This document shows positions 9,277 to 19,248 of a stretch of DNA of 64,000 bases, piece by piece. The notes under the pieces were generated by a model, which was not told where the DNA came from, did no database searches, and saw only the letters and a program-made list of their open reading frames with translations. How positions within the stretch are numbered: position 1 is the first letter of the stretch; each line of letters begins with the position of its first letter. Location of the stretch: assembly GCF_020071995.1 (NCBI RefSeq), contig NZ_JABWTK010000004.1, positions 248,001-312,000 of the forward strand, in the 5' to 3' direction. The translations under genes were made by a program, and so were the position numbers. The stretch is from Planococcus chinensis. GTDB taxonomy: Bacteria > Bacillota > Bacilli > Bacillales_A > Planococcaceae.

Positions 9277-10257
9277 TTATTCACCGACCGGGTAAGGTTC
9301 AATGCGGTCCGAAGGTTTCGGATGCTTGATTTTTGGTAGAATTTTGTTAAGCGGTACGCTCCGCGTCAAATCGTGGGTAGCTGGATCTTCCGGGTCGTAC
9401 TTATCCAGGAAGTTCATCACTTCTTTGACAATTGGCGTCGGAGTAGAAGCGCCGGCTGTAATCGCGACGGTTTCGACGCCGTCAAGCCATGACAGGTTCA
9501 ATTCGGACAGGTCCGAAATGCGGTAAGCCGGAGTTCCGGCGATGTCCTGTGAAACTTGAGCCAGACGGTTTGAGTTGTTGCTCATCGGATCGCCGATAAC
9601 AATCAATAAATCGGCTTCCGTAGCTTGTGTAGCAACAGCTTCCTGCCGCACTTGCGTCGCCAGGCAGATTTCTTTGTGGACTTCCGAATGCGGGAATTTT
9701 TCTTTCAACCGCTTCATCATGTCGACAACATCCCATTGGCTCATTGTTGTCTGATTGGTGACAATAATTTTGTCGGAATCGAGTTCCAAGTTGTTGACGT
9801 CCTCGACTGTTTCCACTAAATGCACCAAATCCGGAGCCACTCCTATTGCACCTTCGGGTTCCGGGTGGCCGCTTTTGCCGATATAGACAATTTGGTAGCC
9901 TTCTGCCGTTTTTTCACGGATCAAATCGTGGGTCACGGTCACATCCGGACAAGTCGCATCGATTGAAACCAACCCTTTGCGTTTCGCCAGTTCGCGGACT
10001 TGTGGGGAAACACCATGCGCTGTAAAGATAACGGTGCCGGTTTCGACTTTCTCCAAAATTTCCAGACGGTTTTTGCCGTCCAGTGTAATGATGCCATCTT
10101 CTTCGAATGCATCTGTTACGTGTTTATTGTGTACAATCATGCCTAATATATAAATAGGGCGGGGCAAAGTTTCATCCATGGCCGCATTTTTTGCAATGAC
10201 CATTGCATCTACCACTCCATAGCAATACCCTCTTGGAGAAATCTTCATTACTTTCAT
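9277..10257 (-). CDS. ispH: 4-hydroxy-3-methylbut-2-enyl diphosphate reductase
   Basis: Last step of the MEP pathway, reducing HMBPP to IPP and DMAPP with a [4Fe-4S] cluster. 326 residues. The three cluster cysteines are C12 (GYCYGV), C103 (DATCPDV) and C198 (KEICLAT). Substrate histidines H43, H81 (FTAHGVS) and H131 (GKSGHPE), and the TTMSQWD and [11 protein letters not shown] segments, are in place. RBS AAGGAG stands 7 nt before ATG 10257. ispG, dxs and ispA are in the same window, so isoprenoid synthesis by MEP is well supported. Confidence 0.97.
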   Translation of the reverse strand: MKVMKISPRGYCYGVVDAMVIAKNAAMDETLPRPIYILGMIVHNKHVTDAFEEDGIITLDGKNRLEILEKVETGTVIFTAHGVSPQVRELAKRKGLVSIDATCPDVTVTHDLIREKTAEGYQIVYIGKSGHPEPEGAIGVAPDLVHLVETVEDVNNLELDSDKIIVTNQTTMSQWDVVDMMKRLKEKFPHSEVHKEICLATQVRQEAVATQATEADLLIVIGDPMSNNSNRLAQVSQDIAGTPAYRISDLSELNLSWLDGVETVAITAGASTPTPIVKEVMNFLDKYDPEDPATHDLTRSVPLNKILPKIKHPKPSDRIEPYPVGE

Positions 10258-10382
10258 AACCGCACTCCTTTCAAAAACATACTTTCATTATAACGGAGAC
10301 GGCGCTGCTTTACAAAAGTTGCAATACGGAAAATGCAATTTCATGCTATAATGTCAAGAGCATAAGGAGGGGATTCAATCCC

Positions 10383-11678
10383 ATGACAAAATTTAACGAA
10401 TATAATTTAAAGCCGTTTATACTTGAAGCGGTAGAAAAATTAGGATTTACAGAACCGACACCGATCCAAAAAGAAATCATGCCCCATATATTGAAAGGCA
10501 ACTCAGCAATCGGGCAATCCCATACAGGAACAGGGAAGACCCACAGCTTTATCATCCCGATTGCCGAACGCATCGATACGAGCCGCCAAGAAGTGCAGGC
10601 TGTCATTTGTGCGCCGACGCGTGAACTGGGAACACAAATTTATGCCGAAATGATGAAGCTTGTAGAAGGGTCCGACATTGAAGTGAAAAGCTTTATCGGC
10701 GGAACAGACAAGCAGCGGTCGATCAATAAATTGAAGACTCAGCCGCATATCGTCATCGGTACACCTGGGCGTTTAAGAGACTTAGTAAAAGAAAACGCAC
10801 TTTTGGTCCACACGGGCAAAATCCTGGTAGTGGACGAAGCGGATCTAGCTTTTGACCTTGGCTTTATCGAAGAAATTGACCAAGTGGCGGGCAAAATGCA
10901 GGAGAACTTGGAGATGTACGTCTTCTCTGCAACCATTCCGGAAAAATTAAAGCCGTTCCTGAAAAAATATATGGAATCACCGGTCCATGTGAAAATCGGC
11001 GACAAGCGCCCGACAGCAGACGGCTTGGATTTCTACTTGCTTCCAGCCCGCAGCAAGCGCAAAGTTGAACGCCTAAAAGAAGTTATGGGCATTATCAATC
11101 CGTATTTGTGCATCATTTTCGTCAACACGAAGACCAACGCCGATTATGTAGCGGGGGAACTGGGCAAAGCAGGCATTCGCGTCGGACGCGTCCACGGTGA
11201 TTTGCCGCCGCGTGAACGCGTGAAAATGATGAAACAGATCCGCGACTTGGAGTATCAGTACATTGTGGCAACCGACCTGGCCGCCCGCGGAATCGATATC
11301 CAAGGGGTCAGCCATGTCATCAACTACGAATTGCCGGAAGACCTGGAATTCTTTATTCACCGTGTCGGGCGTACGGCCCGTGCGGGAATGAAAGGCCTGG
11401 CCATCACGATTTTCAATCCGGAAGAAGAAGATGCGATTGTCCGCGTTGAGAAAATGGGCATTCCATTCCAGCAGAAAGACATTGTCAAAGGCGAATTTGT
11501 CGACCTGAAAAACCGCCACAGCCGTAAATCCCGCAGCAGAACGCCGAACGAAGCAGATGCTAAAGCGAAGACAATGGTCCATAAACCGAAAGCCGTAAAA
11601 CCGGGCTATAAAAAGAAAATGAAGTGGAAAATGGACGAAATCAAGAAAATCGAACGCCGCAAAAACCGTAAAAAGTAA
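10383..11678 (+). CDS. cshB: DEAD-box RNA helicase CshB
   Basis: 431 residues with the full helicase core: Q-motif region (FTEPTPIQKEI), motif I SHTGTGKTH, Ia PTREL, Ib TPGR, II VDEADLAF (the DEAD box), III SAT, then the second RecA domain with ATDLAARGIDI and HRVGRTARAG. A basic C-terminal tail (about 385-431) rich in Lys and Arg follows, as expected for RNA binding. CshB works in mRNA turnover, ribosome assembly and cold growth in B. subtilis. Followed after 12 bp by nfo, the same pair as yqfR-yqfS. Confidence 0.94.
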   Translation: MTKFNEYNLKPFILEAVEKLGFTEPTPIQKEIMPHILKGNSAIGQSHTGTGKTHSFIIPIAERIDTSRQEVQAVICAPTRELGTQIYAEMMKLVEGSDIEVKSFIGGTDKQRSINKLKTQPHIVIGTPGRLRDLVKENALLVHTGKILVVDEADLAFDLGFIEEIDQVAGKMQENLEMYVFSATIPEKLKPFLKKYMESPVHVKIGDKRPTADGLDFYLLPARSKRKVERLKEVMGIINPYLCIIFVNTKTNADYVAGELGKAGIRVGRVHGDLPPRERVKMMKQIRDLEYQYIVATDLAARGIDIQGVSHVINYELPEDLEFFIHRVGRTARAGMKGLAITIFNPEEEDAIVRVEKMGIPFQQKDIVKGEFVDLKNRHSRKSRSRTPNEADAKAKTMVHKPKAVKPGYKKKMKWKMDEIKKIERRKNRKK

Positions 11679-11690
11679 GGAGATTTTATC

Positions 11691-12584
11691 ATGTTATTAG
11701 GATCACATGTGTCAATGAGCGGCAAGAAAATGCTGCTTGCAGCCAGTGAAGAAGCGAGTTCCTACGGAGCTACTACTTTCATGATTTATACCGGTGCGCC
11801 TCAGAACACGCGGCGCAAACCGATTGAAGAATTGAATATTGAAGCGGGGCAAGCGCATATGGCAGCGAACAATCTGTCGAATATCGTGGTCCATGCACCG
11901 TATATCATCAATATCGCCAACAGCTTGAAGCCGGACACGTTCGCCCATGGCGTCGAATTTCTGCAAAAGGAAATCGAACGCACAGCAGCGCTCGGCGCGA
12001 AGCAGATCGTCCTGCATCCCGGCGCCCATGTCGGCGGCGGAGTGGAAGTGGGGACGGCGAAAATCATCGAAGGCCTGAACGAAGTGCTGTCCCAGGATTA
12101 TCCGGTGAATATCGCCCTTGAAACCATGGCGGGCAAAGGCACGGAAATCGGCCGCAGCTTCGAAGAAATCGCTGCGATCATCAACGGAGTCACCCATAAT
12201 GAGCGCTTGTCGGTTTGTTTCGATACTTGCCATACGCACGACGCCGGCTACAACATCAAAGAAGATTTTGACGGCGTGTTAGAGAAATTTGACCGCATCG
12301 TCGGCAAGGACCGGATCCAAGTACTGCACATCAACGACAGCAAAAACGTCCGCGGTGCCGGCAAAGACCGCCACGAAAACATCGGATTCGGGGAAATCGG
12401 CTTTGAAGCGTTGAATGGCATTGTCCATCATCGGGATTTGAAGCACGTACCGAAAATCCTGGAAACGCCTTACGTCGGCCTTGATGCCAAAAACAAAAAA
12501 GCGCCGTACGCTTTTGAAATTGAAATGTTCAAAAACGGAATTTTCACGCCAGGCGTCATCGAAGAACTGAAAACGCCTCTTTAA
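11691..12584 (+). CDS. nfo: Endonuclease IV (AP endonuclease)
   Basis: 297 residues, TIM-barrel class II AP endonuclease that cuts 5' of abasic sites using three zinc ions. The three PROSITE-type segments are present: [23 protein letters not shown] and [21 protein letters not shown] (quoted shortened where needed), supplying His, Asp and Glu zinc ligands. The start ATG 11691 has AAGGAG upstream and begins [11 protein letters not shown], the family's standard N-terminus. Probably co-transcribed with cshB. A strong UUCG-loop terminator follows. Confidence 0.96.
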   Translation: MLLGSHVSMSGKKMLLAASEEASSYGATTFMIYTGAPQNTRRKPIEELNIEAGQAHMAANNLSNIVVHAPYIINIANSLKPDTFAHGVEFLQKEIERTAALGAKQIVLHPGAHVGGGVEVGTAKIIEGLNEVLSQDYPVNIALETMAGKGTEIGRSFEEIAAIINGVTHNERLSVCFDTCHTHDAGYNIKEDFDGVLEKFDRIVGKDRIQVLHINDSKNVRGAGKDRHENIGFGEIGFEALNGIVHHRDLKHVPKILETPYVGLDAKNKKAPYAFEIEMFKNGIFTPGVIEELKTPL

Positions 12585-12593
12585 GAGAAGGAC

Positions 12594-12625
12594 AAAAAAG
12601 CCGCAGGTTCGCCTGCGGCTTTTTT
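12594..12625 (+). terminator. Terminator after nfo (UUCG loop)
   Basis: Stem GCCGCAGG (12600-12607) with CCTGCGGC (12612-12619), tetraloop TTCG, flanking A-run and T-run. Confidence 0.9.
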
Positions 12626-12769
12626 ATATGGAAAGCAAACTTTAGTTCTAAAACTGGCTTTCAACCATTGGAATTGCAGTTCAGCCGATTCGGCATAGAA
12701 AAGCACATCAGCAAAACAAACCAGGAACGGCATACGATTATCAGAAGATACCAAATTAAGTCCTATCTA

Positions 12770-12834
12770 TTTACATTCACGTAAGACTCCTCTATAATTT
12801 CTTAATGGTTGTAAATCGTAATCATTATTAATTA
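12770..12834 (+). promoter_or_regulatory. znu promoter with Zur operator
   Basis: SigA promoter TTTACA (12770-12775), 17-bp spacer, TATAAT (12793-12798). A 23-bp Zur box covers 12812-12834: left half TAAATCGTAAT matches the B. subtilis Zur consensus exactly; right half ATTATTAATTA differs from ATTACGATTTA at three positions. The box sits just after the start point, so bound Zur-Zn would block initiation or early elongation. Bases 12626-12769 upstream hold nothing I can identify. Confidence 0.85.
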
Positions 12835-12850
12835 GAAAAGAGGCGGCTTC

Positions 12851-13624
12851 ATGGACGCGCCATTGATCAACATTAAAGACATCAGTTTTGAATATGAACA
12901 AACAAAAGCGCTCGAGAATATTTCACTGAAAGTGGAAGAAGGAGACTTTTTGGCAATTCTTGGACCGAACGGCTCCGGCAAATCGACGCTTCTGAAAATC
13001 ATGCTTGGCTTGATCAAACCGACACAAGGCTCGATTGAATTGTTCGGTGTTGACGCCAAAAATTTCAAGCACCGGGAATGGGTCGGCTATGTGTCACAAA
13101 AATCGAATTCGTTCAACTCCGGTTTTCCCGCAACGGTTGAAGAAGTGGTGGCAGGAGGGCTTGCTAAAAAGTCCGGCTTGTTCCACCGCTTGCCGAAAGA
13201 CTACAAAGCGCAGGTCCAACAGGCCTTGGTTGCGGTCGGCATGGAAGCATTCAGCGGACGCAGCGTCAGCGAGTTGTCCGGGGGCCAGCAGCAGCGCATC
13301 TTTATTGCACGTGCTCTGGTAGCCAAACCGAAAGTGCTGATCCTTGATGAGCCGACGGTCGGCATCGACCACCAGAACGTCCAGTCGTTCTATAATATGC
13401 TGGCGTCGCTCAACCGGGACCAGAACATTACATTGGTTCTCGTGACGCACGACGTCGATACTGTGACGGACAAAATTACGCACGTAGCGTGTCTGAACCA
13501 GACCATTCACTTCCACGGATTTAAAGACCAGCTCCATACAATGAGCGACGCTCAGCGCGAAGCATGGTATGGCCATTCTGTCCGGAAAATTCATCATATC
13601 GGAGGAGTCCATAGCCATGATTGA
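12851..13624 (+). CDS. znuC: Zinc ABC transporter, ATP-binding protein
   Basis: 257 residues. Walker A GPNGSGKST, Q-loop, signature LSGGQQQR, Walker B VLILDEPTVGID and the switch His (VTHDVD) are all present. Similar to AdcC/ZnuC/YceA-type metal ABC ATPases. Zinc specificity is inferred from the Zur box upstream and the zur gene at the operon's end. Overlaps znuB by 8 bp. The substrate-binding lipoprotein (ZnuA/AdcA) is not encoded in this cluster and must lie elsewhere. Confidence 0.92.
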   Translation: MDAPLINIKDISFEYEQTKALENISLKVEEGDFLAILGPNGSGKSTLLKIMLGLIKPTQGSIELFGVDAKNFKHREWVGYVSQKSNSFNSGFPATVEEVVAGGLAKKSGLFHRLPKDYKAQVQQALVAVGMEAFSGRSVSELSGGQQQRIFIARALVAKPKVLILDEPTVGIDHQNVQSFYNMLASLNRDQNITLVLVTHDVDTVTDKITHVACLNQTIHFHGFKDQLHTMSDAQREAWYGHSVRKIHHIGGVHSHD

Positions 13625-14471
13625 TGCGATATTTACGTATGCGTTTTTACAAAATGCTTTTGCAGCCGGCATTATCATCGGCGTCATCGCGCCGCTTCTC
13701 GGGGTATTTATCGTCGTCAGGCGCTTATCGCTGATTGCAGATGCCTTAAGCCATGTAACGCTTGCCGGCATTGCCGGGAGCCTGTATTTAAGCCAGAGCG
13801 TCGCAGCTTTTGCGATGCTGAATCCTTTATTTCTTGGGATTGCGGCATCGGTCGGAGGTTCGATCTTAATCGAACGGCTGAGAAGTTTATACAAGCATTA
13901 CGAAGAGCTGGCGATTCCAATCATTCTTTCTGCCGGAATCGGCTTTGGGGCCATTTTTATTTCCTTGGCACAAGGCTTTTCGAATGATTTGTTTGGCTAC
14001 TTGTTCGGATCGGTTTCTGCTGTCAGCCGGGAAGATCTCTTTATCGTTCTCGGCATTGCCATTGTCGTACTGCTGTTCATTTTCCTGTTTTTCAAGGAAT
14101 TGTTCGTGCTGTCTTTTGACGACGAGTACGCGAAAGCTTCCGGGCTTCCGGCAAAATGGATCCATTTCCTGTTTATGATTGTAACGGCGCTTGTTATTGC
14201 CGGATCTATGCGGATCGTTGGGATTCTTTTGGTTTCGTCGCTGATGACAATACCGGTAGCTGCCGCTATGCGCATATCCAAAAGCTTCAAACAAACCATC
14301 TGGCTGTCGATTTTGTTCGGGGAATTTTCCGTGATCTCCGGGCTGATCACCGCATTCTATTTCAATTTGGCACCTGGAGGCACCATTGTTGTGACATCGA
14401 TTTTATTGCTGTTAATCGTCATTGGCTATAAAAAAGTTTCGGTTTCAATGAAAAAGGGGGCAGTTGCATGA
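13617..14471 (+). CDS. znuB: Zinc ABC transporter, permease
   Basis: 284 residues of the ABC-3 metal permease family with about eight hydrophobic segments; IGVIAPLLGVFIVVRRLSLI and ALSHVTLAGIAGS are family hallmarks. I start at ATG 13617, which has GGAGGAG upstream, and not at the longer 13569 reading that runs back into znuC. Stop overlaps zur by 4 bp (ATGA). Cytoplasmic membrane; pairs with ZnuC to import zinc. Confidence 0.93.
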   Translation: MIDAIFTYAFLQNAFAAGIIIGVIAPLLGVFIVVRRLSLIADALSHVTLAGIAGSLYLSQSVAAFAMLNPLFLGIAASVGGSILIERLRSLYKHYEELAIPIILSAGIGFGAIFISLAQGFSNDLFGYLFGSVSAVSREDLFIVLGIAIVVLLFIFLFFKELFVLSFDDEYAKASGLPAKWIHFLFMIVTALVIAGSMRIVGILLVSSLMTIPVAAAMRISKSFKQTIWLSILFGEFSVISGLITAFYFNLAPGGTIVVTSILLLLIVIGYKKVSVSMKKGAVA

Positions 14472-14878
14472 ACATCACGAAAGCATGGGAAATTTTAAAG
14501 GAAAACGGCTATAAAGAAACGGCGAAACGGTCACAGATTCTGGAGCTGTTTGCAGAAGATGACCGTTATCTGACGGCGCGCGATTTGCTGGACGTCATGC
14601 AAAAAGATTACCCAAGCATGAGTTTCGATACCGTTTACCGCAATTTGGCCACTTTTGTTTCGCTTGGCATATTGGAAGAAACGGAACTGTCCGGCGAACG
14701 CCATTTCCGTATGCAATGCGAAAGCGACCATCACCATCATCATTTTATCTGCATGGATTGCGGCAATGTCAAAGAAATTCCGGTATGTCCGATGGATATG
14801 CTCGGTGCAGCTCTTCCAGCATACCAAATCGCCAATCACAAATTCGAAATCTACGGCACATGTCCGGAATGCCAGTAA
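14468..14878 (+). CDS. zur: Zinc uptake regulator Zur (Fur family)
   Basis: 136 residues. Winged helix-turn-helix N-terminus (ETAKRSQILELFAED ... SFDTVYRNLATFVSLGILEE), then a metal-binding dimer domain with HHHHHF, the pair CMDCG and a C-terminal CPEC, giving the structural Cys4 zinc site. It is the last gene of the operon whose promoter carries the Zur box, so it probably represses its own synthesis. The His run sits at the regulatory metal site, where H-x-H-type residues bind sensing zinc in Fur proteins. Fur or PerR are less likely given the box and neighbours. Confidence 0.93.
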   Translation: MNITKAWEILKENGYKETAKRSQILELFAEDDRYLTARDLLDVMQKDYPSMSFDTVYRNLATFVSLGILEETELSGERHFRMQCESDHHHHHFICMDCGNVKEIPVCPMDMLGAALPAYQIANHKFEIYGTCPECQ

Positions 14879-14887
14879 TAGATGAAA

Positions 14888-14922
14888 GAGCAAGCAGAAT
14901 TTTCTCTGCCTGCTCTTTTTTT
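14888..14922 (+). terminator. Terminator after zur
   Basis: Stem GAGCAAGCAGA (14888-14898) with TCTGCCTGCTC (14905-14915), one mismatch, then a T-run. Confidence 0.85.
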
Positions 14923-14994
14923 AGTCGATAAAAAATGAACAACCCAACTAAATATTTCTGATCGCATATAAACAGCCAAACTCATGAACGAATC

Positions 14995-15027
14995 AAAAAA
15001 GCCATCCGCGCATAGGGCGCGGATGGC
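14995..15027 (-). terminator. Terminator for the minus-strand nucleotidase
   Basis: Perfect 11-bp stem GCCATCCGCGC (15001-15011) with GCGCGGATGGC (15017-15027). The A-run at 14995-15000 reads as the T-tract on the minus strand. Confidence 0.85.
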
Positions 15028-15038
15028 TTTCGTTATGT

Positions 15039-15629
15039 TTATTTGCCGTTTAAGGCATTTTGCAAAGCAAATTCGTTTTGTACCCATTGTTCCGCTTCGA
15101 GCCAATTGTAAACGCGGATGACGTTTTTCGGAATCGGTTCACGGTTATAAGGGGTATCAAACAACAATACCGGAATATCCAGTTCTTCTGAAATTTCCAC
15201 GGCATTGTCATGTTTATCTTCGAAAAACAGATTCACATTGTGGCGCTTTGCAGTTTCGATCTTTTTATGTGTGCCGATCAGCTCAATATGGTCATAGGCA
15301 ATTGCGTGTTCCGCAAACCAATCGAACGTGATGTCGCGCACGTTTTCGCCTCGGGCAGAGATGAAATACAGTTCGTACTGGTCCTTCCATTTGTCGAGGA
15401 TGTTCTTGGCGTTTTCCGAAACCGGGGAAGCGGCGTAAATCTTCGCTTCCGAGCCGCGGAACCAGTTGTAGAACTCGCCTTTCGGCAAATGGGGAAGGGC
15501 AGCAGTCAAATCGTATTCTTTTATGTCGTCGAGCGTCAATGTACTATTGAATGCTTCATTGATATGCGGAATCAGCGAAGTCGGGGACGTCACAGTTCCG
15601 TCAATATCGATGCCAAAACGGTATCTCAT
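15039..15629 (-). CDS. 5'(3')-deoxyribonucleotidase-like HAD hydrolase (YqfW family)
   Basis: 196 residues. HAD motif I FGIDIDGTVTSP, motif II ISARGE, a conserved Lys in HKKIETAK, and motif III FFEDKHDNAVE. These match the NT5C/YqfW family, which dephosphorylates nucleotides; the real substrate is not established. The gene lies 12 bp after ispG on the same strand, so both are probably transcribed together. In B. subtilis yqfW is likewise next to zur. Confidence 0.88.
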   Translation of the reverse strand: MRYRFGIDIDGTVTSPTSLIPHINEAFNSTLTLDDIKEYDLTAALPHLPKGEFYNWFRGSEAKIYAASPVSENAKNILDKWKDQYELYFISARGENVRDITFDWFAEHAIAYDHIELIGTHKKIETAKRHNVNLFFEDKHDNAVEISEELDIPVLLFDTPYNREPIPKNVIRVYNWLEAEQWVQNEFALQNALNGK

Positions 15630-15641
15630 AGCTTCACAACC

Positions 15642-16769
15642 TTATGCTTGTTGTTCAAGCGCTTCTTTTTCGGCTTTCTCAGCTGCTTGTTTGTCAAAAT
15701 ACTCTTGAGCGAGTTTATCGATTTCGATTTTCAACTCGTCTACCATTGTTTCTTCTGGAACTTTGCGTACGGTTTTCCCGTGCATGAACAGCAAACCTTC
15801 TCCGCGGGCACCGGCAATGCCGATGTCTGCTTCGCGTGCTTCTCCGGGACCGTTGACTGCACAGCCAAGAACCGCTACTTTGATCGGCGCTTTGATGTGG
15901 GAGATGTATTCTTCCACTTCATTTGCAATGGAGATCAGATCGATTTCGATGCGTCCGCAAGTCGGGCATGAAATCAAGGTAGCTGCGTTTGAAGACAAAC
16001 CGAACACTTTCAACAGTTCGCGTGCCACTTTGACTTCTTCCACAGGGTCCGCACTTAACGAAATACGCATGGTGTTTCCTAGCCCTTTGGCAAGCAGAGC
16101 GCCAAGGCCGGCAGAACTTTTCACTGTACCGGTGAACAAGGTGCCGGATTCCGTGATTCCTAAGTGAAGCGGGTAGTCAAAAGCTTTGGAAGCTTTTTCG
16201 TATGCTTCGATGGCCAGGCTGACATCCGATGCTTTCATGGAAACGATGATGTCATGGAAGTCGAGATCTTCAAGGATTTTAATATGATGAAGGGCACTTT
16301 CAACCATGCCGTCTGCAGTCGGGTAGCCGTACTTTTCAAGGATTTTGCGTTCCAGTGAACCGGCATTTACGCCGATGCGAATCGGAATGCCTTTTGCTTT
16401 CGCTGCATTCACGACGGCTTCCACTTTTTCGCGGCGCCCGATGTTGCCCGGGTTGATGCGGATTTTGTCAGCGCCTTGTTCGATGGCGATCAACGCCAAT
16501 TTATAATCAAAATGGATATCAACAACAAGAGGGATATTGATGCGTTTTTTAATTTCACCGATTGAATAAGCTGCACGCTCATCCGGGCAAGCTACACGGA
16601 CGATCTGGCAACCCGCTTCTTCGAGGCGCAGGATTTCCGCCACTGTCGCTTCTACATCATGTGTTTTGGTTGTCGCCATACTCTGAATGAATAATTCATT
16701 GCTTCCGCCTACAGTCAGGTCTCCGACTTTAACGGGGCGTGTTTTCGTACGGTGAATACTTTCACTCAT
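15642..16769 (-). CDS. ispG: 4-hydroxy-3-methylbut-2-en-1-yl diphosphate synthase
   Basis: Sixth step of the MEP pathway, converting MEcPP to HMBPP with a [4Fe-4S] cluster. 375 residues from ATG 16769 (AGGAGAG upstream); the longer frame to 16826 adds a non-family leader. The N-terminal barrel contains [20 protein letters not shown]. The C-terminal cluster-binding part has SCPTCGR and [12 protein letters not shown] with three cysteines. A charged C-terminal tail ([20 protein letters not shown]) is typical of Bacillales. Confidence 0.96.
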   Translation of the reverse strand: MSESIHRTKTRPVKVGDLTVGGSNELFIQSMATTKTHDVEATVAEILRLEEAGCQIVRVACPDERAAYSIGEIKKRINIPLVVDIHFDYKLALIAIEQGADKIRINPGNIGRREKVEAVVNAAKAKGIPIRIGVNAGSLERKILEKYGYPTADGMVESALHHIKILEDLDFHDIIVSMKASDVSLAIEAYEKASKAFDYPLHLGITESGTLFTGTVKSSAGLGALLAKGLGNTMRISLSADPVEEVKVARELLKVFGLSSNAATLISCPTCGRIEIDLISIANEVEEYISHIKAPIKVAVLGCAVNGPGEAREADIGIAGARGEGLLFMHGKTVRKVPEETMVDELKIEIDKLAQEYFDKQAAEKAEKEALEQQA

Positions 16770-16902
16770 TAAAATTCTCTCCTTTTTGGGATGGCTGGTT
16801 AAATATCCAGTTCCCCATTTCTTCAACTAGGACAAATGCTAGCTTGTTCCGTTACCTATAGCCATTTTAGCAGTGTCTCAATGGAAAAGACAAGAAGAAC
16901 GG

Positions 16903-17421
16903 TCAGGCAGGCTTCTTTTTCGCCGGAGGCTGCTTCGGATAATAATTTGTCGCAAAATGCAGATAAATGATTGTCAGTAAGCCGATTGTCCATGTCACCC
17001 AGATGGCAACATCAAAAAAACTGAAAGCAAACGACAAAAGTGTCGGAACTGTGACCGCAAGAGCCGTCGTGCGCCATAAATGCCGATACTCGCCTTTGCG
17101 CTTTTTCAAATGGATGAAAGCGAGGCCAATCAAGGCAAAGAGGCTGATTTTGACAAATTGGTAAAGCGTGGTCGAGACGAATAAAAAGATGAAAGCAAAC
17201 GGGTACAAGAGCCATTTGATGTCCTCTACGAATTCCAGCAAGCCTTCCATATCATTGCCTGTTTCACCAAGTCCCGCCGCAAGTTCTATGAAAGAAACGA
17301 GGGTCATCAGCAAAATCAGCAAAAACACATAGCGCAGGATTTTTCCGATGCTCATAATACGGACGGCTGCCTGCTTTCGAGGTTCCATCAGACTGGCTTT
17401 AAATAATTGAAATAGGTTCAC
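16903..17421 (-). CDS. DUF1189-type membrane protein (YqgB-like)
   Basis: 172 residues with four or five hydrophobic segments (about 29-50, 68-88, 92-105, 118-138, 140-158) and a basic C-terminus (KQPPAKKKPA). Resembles the DUF1189 family, whose YqgB member has the same chromosomal position in B. subtilis. Start GTG 17421 has AAAGGAAG upstream. Function unknown. Confidence 0.6.
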   Translation of the reverse strand: MNLFQLFKASLMEPRKQAAVRIMSIGKILRYVFLLILLMTLVSFIELAAGLGETGNDMEGLLEFVEDIKWLLYPFAFIFLFVSTTLYQFVKISLFALIGLAFIHLKKRKGEYRHLWRTTALAVTVPTLLSFAFSFFDVAIWVTWTIGLLTIIYLHFATNYYPKQPPAKKKPA

Positions 17422-17590
17422 AGCAATCTTCCTTTCAAGCTATAAGTGTATCGTACCATGCATCTGCGCTCAAAATAGACTGCTTTGTTACGGGATTGTA
17501 AATTTTCTCAAAAGGTGTTTACAAGTTCTTATTGAAGTCTTCATAATAGGTTAGGTGTGAAATCGTAAATTTAGGAGATGAATAATAATC

Positions 17591-19222
17591 GTGGAAACGA
17601 ACTGGCAAGAAATGCTCTTTACCTTCTTTGGAGGGTTGGGGATTTTCCTATTCTCAATCAAGTATATGGGGGATGCCTTGCAAAAGGCTGCGGGCGATAA
17701 ACTTCGCGGTATTTTGGACCGCTTTACCACCAACCCGTTCATGGGGGTACTCGTTGGTATCATCGTAACTGTCCTGATTCAATCGAGTTCAGGGACGACT
17801 GTTATTGTAGTCGGTCTTGTAAGCGCAGGATTTATGACTCTACGGCAGGCGATTGGCGTTATTATGGGAGCCAATATCGGGACAACCATTACAGCGTTTA
17901 TCATTGGACTGGATGTCGGTGCGTATGCCTTGCCGATTATGGCACTTGGCGCACTTCTGATTTTCTTCTTTAAGAAAAACCAGATTCAAAATATGGGGCA
18001 AGTTATTTTCGGGTTCGGCGGATTGTTCTTCGGGCTTGAACTGATGAGCGACGGCATGAAGCCGCTCCGCGAATCTGCGTCGTTTATTGATCTCACGATC
18101 AGCTTAAGCGAAATGCCGATTCTGGGCGTTGTTGTCGGAACGGTGTTTACGTTGATTGTCCAAAGTTCCAGTGCAACAGTTGCAATTTTGCAGGGGCTTT
18201 ATGATGAGAACATTTTGACGCTTGGTGCTTCTTTGCCGGTTTTGTTCGGCGATAACATCGGAACCACCATTACAGCGGTGCTGGCAGCTTTGGGCGCATC
18301 TATTGCAGCGCGCCGTGCAGCAGCTGTTCATGTGCTGTTCAATGTAGTCGGGTCCGTTATTTTCTTAATTCTTTTAACTCCATTTACCATGTATGTGGAA
18401 TGGATAGCGGGAGTGCTCAACCTGGAGCCGAAAATGCAGATTGCATTTGCTCACGGTACTTTTAACGTAGTCAACACCATCATCCAGTTCCCGTTGATCG
18501 GGGCTTGGGCATACCTGGTGACACGTGTTATACCAGGGCAGGATGTAACGATTGAATTCAAACCGAAACACCTGGATGTCCACTTTATCGAACAATCGCC
18601 TTCGATTGCGCTTGGACAGGCAAAAGAAGAAGTGCTTCGCATGGGCCATTTTGCGGTACAAGGGCTACAGGAAACTTATGAATATTTGAAAACAAAGAGC
18701 AAAAAAGATGCCGAGATGGGCTACCAGTTGGAAGATGCCATCAATAACCTGGATCAGAAAATCACCGATTACTTGGTGCTGATTTCAGCAGAATCGCTTT
18801 CGGCAGCGGATTCCACGCGCCACACGATGCTGATGGAAACCGTTCGCGATATCGAACGCATCGGCGACCACTTTGAAAACATCATCGAATTGATCGACTA
18901 CCAGGAAAACAACCGGGTGAAAATCACGGATGATGCCATGGCTGATTTGGCCGAAATGTTTACACTGACCATTGCGACCGTCGAGAAAGCGTTGAATGCT
19001 TTGGATACGACCAGCCATGAGTTGGCAAGGGAAGTAGCTGAACAGGAAGACTTGATCGACAAAATGGAACGCAAATTCCGGAAAAAACATATTTTGCGTT
19101 TGAATGAAGGCCAATGTTCCGCTCAGGCAGGAATTGTCTTTGTAGACATCGTCAGCAACTTGGAACGGATTGGCGACCACTCCGTGAATATTGCTGAAGC
19201 GATCCTCGGGAACCGTTCATAA
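17591..19222 (+). CDS. Na+/Pi cotransporter family protein with C-terminal PhoU-like domain
   Basis: 543 residues. The N-terminal 310 residues are the NptA/YjbB-type transporter, with the inverted repeat pair QSSSGTTVIVVGLVSAG ... GANIGTTITAFI and QSSSATVAILQGLYD ... GDNIGTTITAVLA. The C-terminal about 200 residues are a PhoU-like helical bundle with ERIGDHFENI and NLERIGDHSVNIAE. Phosphate symport or export across the membrane is the family role; direction cannot be read from sequence. Starts at GTG 17591, with AGGAG 12 nt upstream (rather long). Together with pstSCAB below, the window has two phosphate transport systems. Confidence 0.88.
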   Translation: METNWQEMLFTFFGGLGIFLFSIKYMGDALQKAAGDKLRGILDRFTTNPFMGVLVGIIVTVLIQSSSGTTVIVVGLVSAGFMTLRQAIGVIMGANIGTTITAFIIGLDVGAYALPIMALGALLIFFFKKNQIQNMGQVIFGFGGLFFGLELMSDGMKPLRESASFIDLTISLSEMPILGVVVGTVFTLIVQSSSATVAILQGLYDENILTLGASLPVLFGDNIGTTITAVLAALGASIAARRAAAVHVLFNVVGSVIFLILLTPFTMYVEWIAGVLNLEPKMQIAFAHGTFNVVNTIIQFPLIGAWAYLVTRVIPGQDVTIEFKPKHLDVHFIEQSPSIALGQAKEEVLRMGHFAVQGLQETYEYLKTKSKKDAEMGYQLEDAINNLDQKITDYLVLISAESLSAADSTRHTMLMETVRDIERIGDHFENIIELIDYQENNRVKITDDAMADLAEMFTLTIATVEKALNALDTTSHELAREVAEQEDLIDKMERKFRKKHILRLNEGQCSAQAGIVFVDIVSNLERIGDHSVNIAEAILGNRS

Positions 19223-19248
19223 CAAAAAACTTCATAGAGCTGTAAACC

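Noticed and set aside
15642..16826. Longer ispG start at 16826
   Set aside because: The added 19 residues are not family-like, and AGGAGAG is correctly spaced for ATG 16769.
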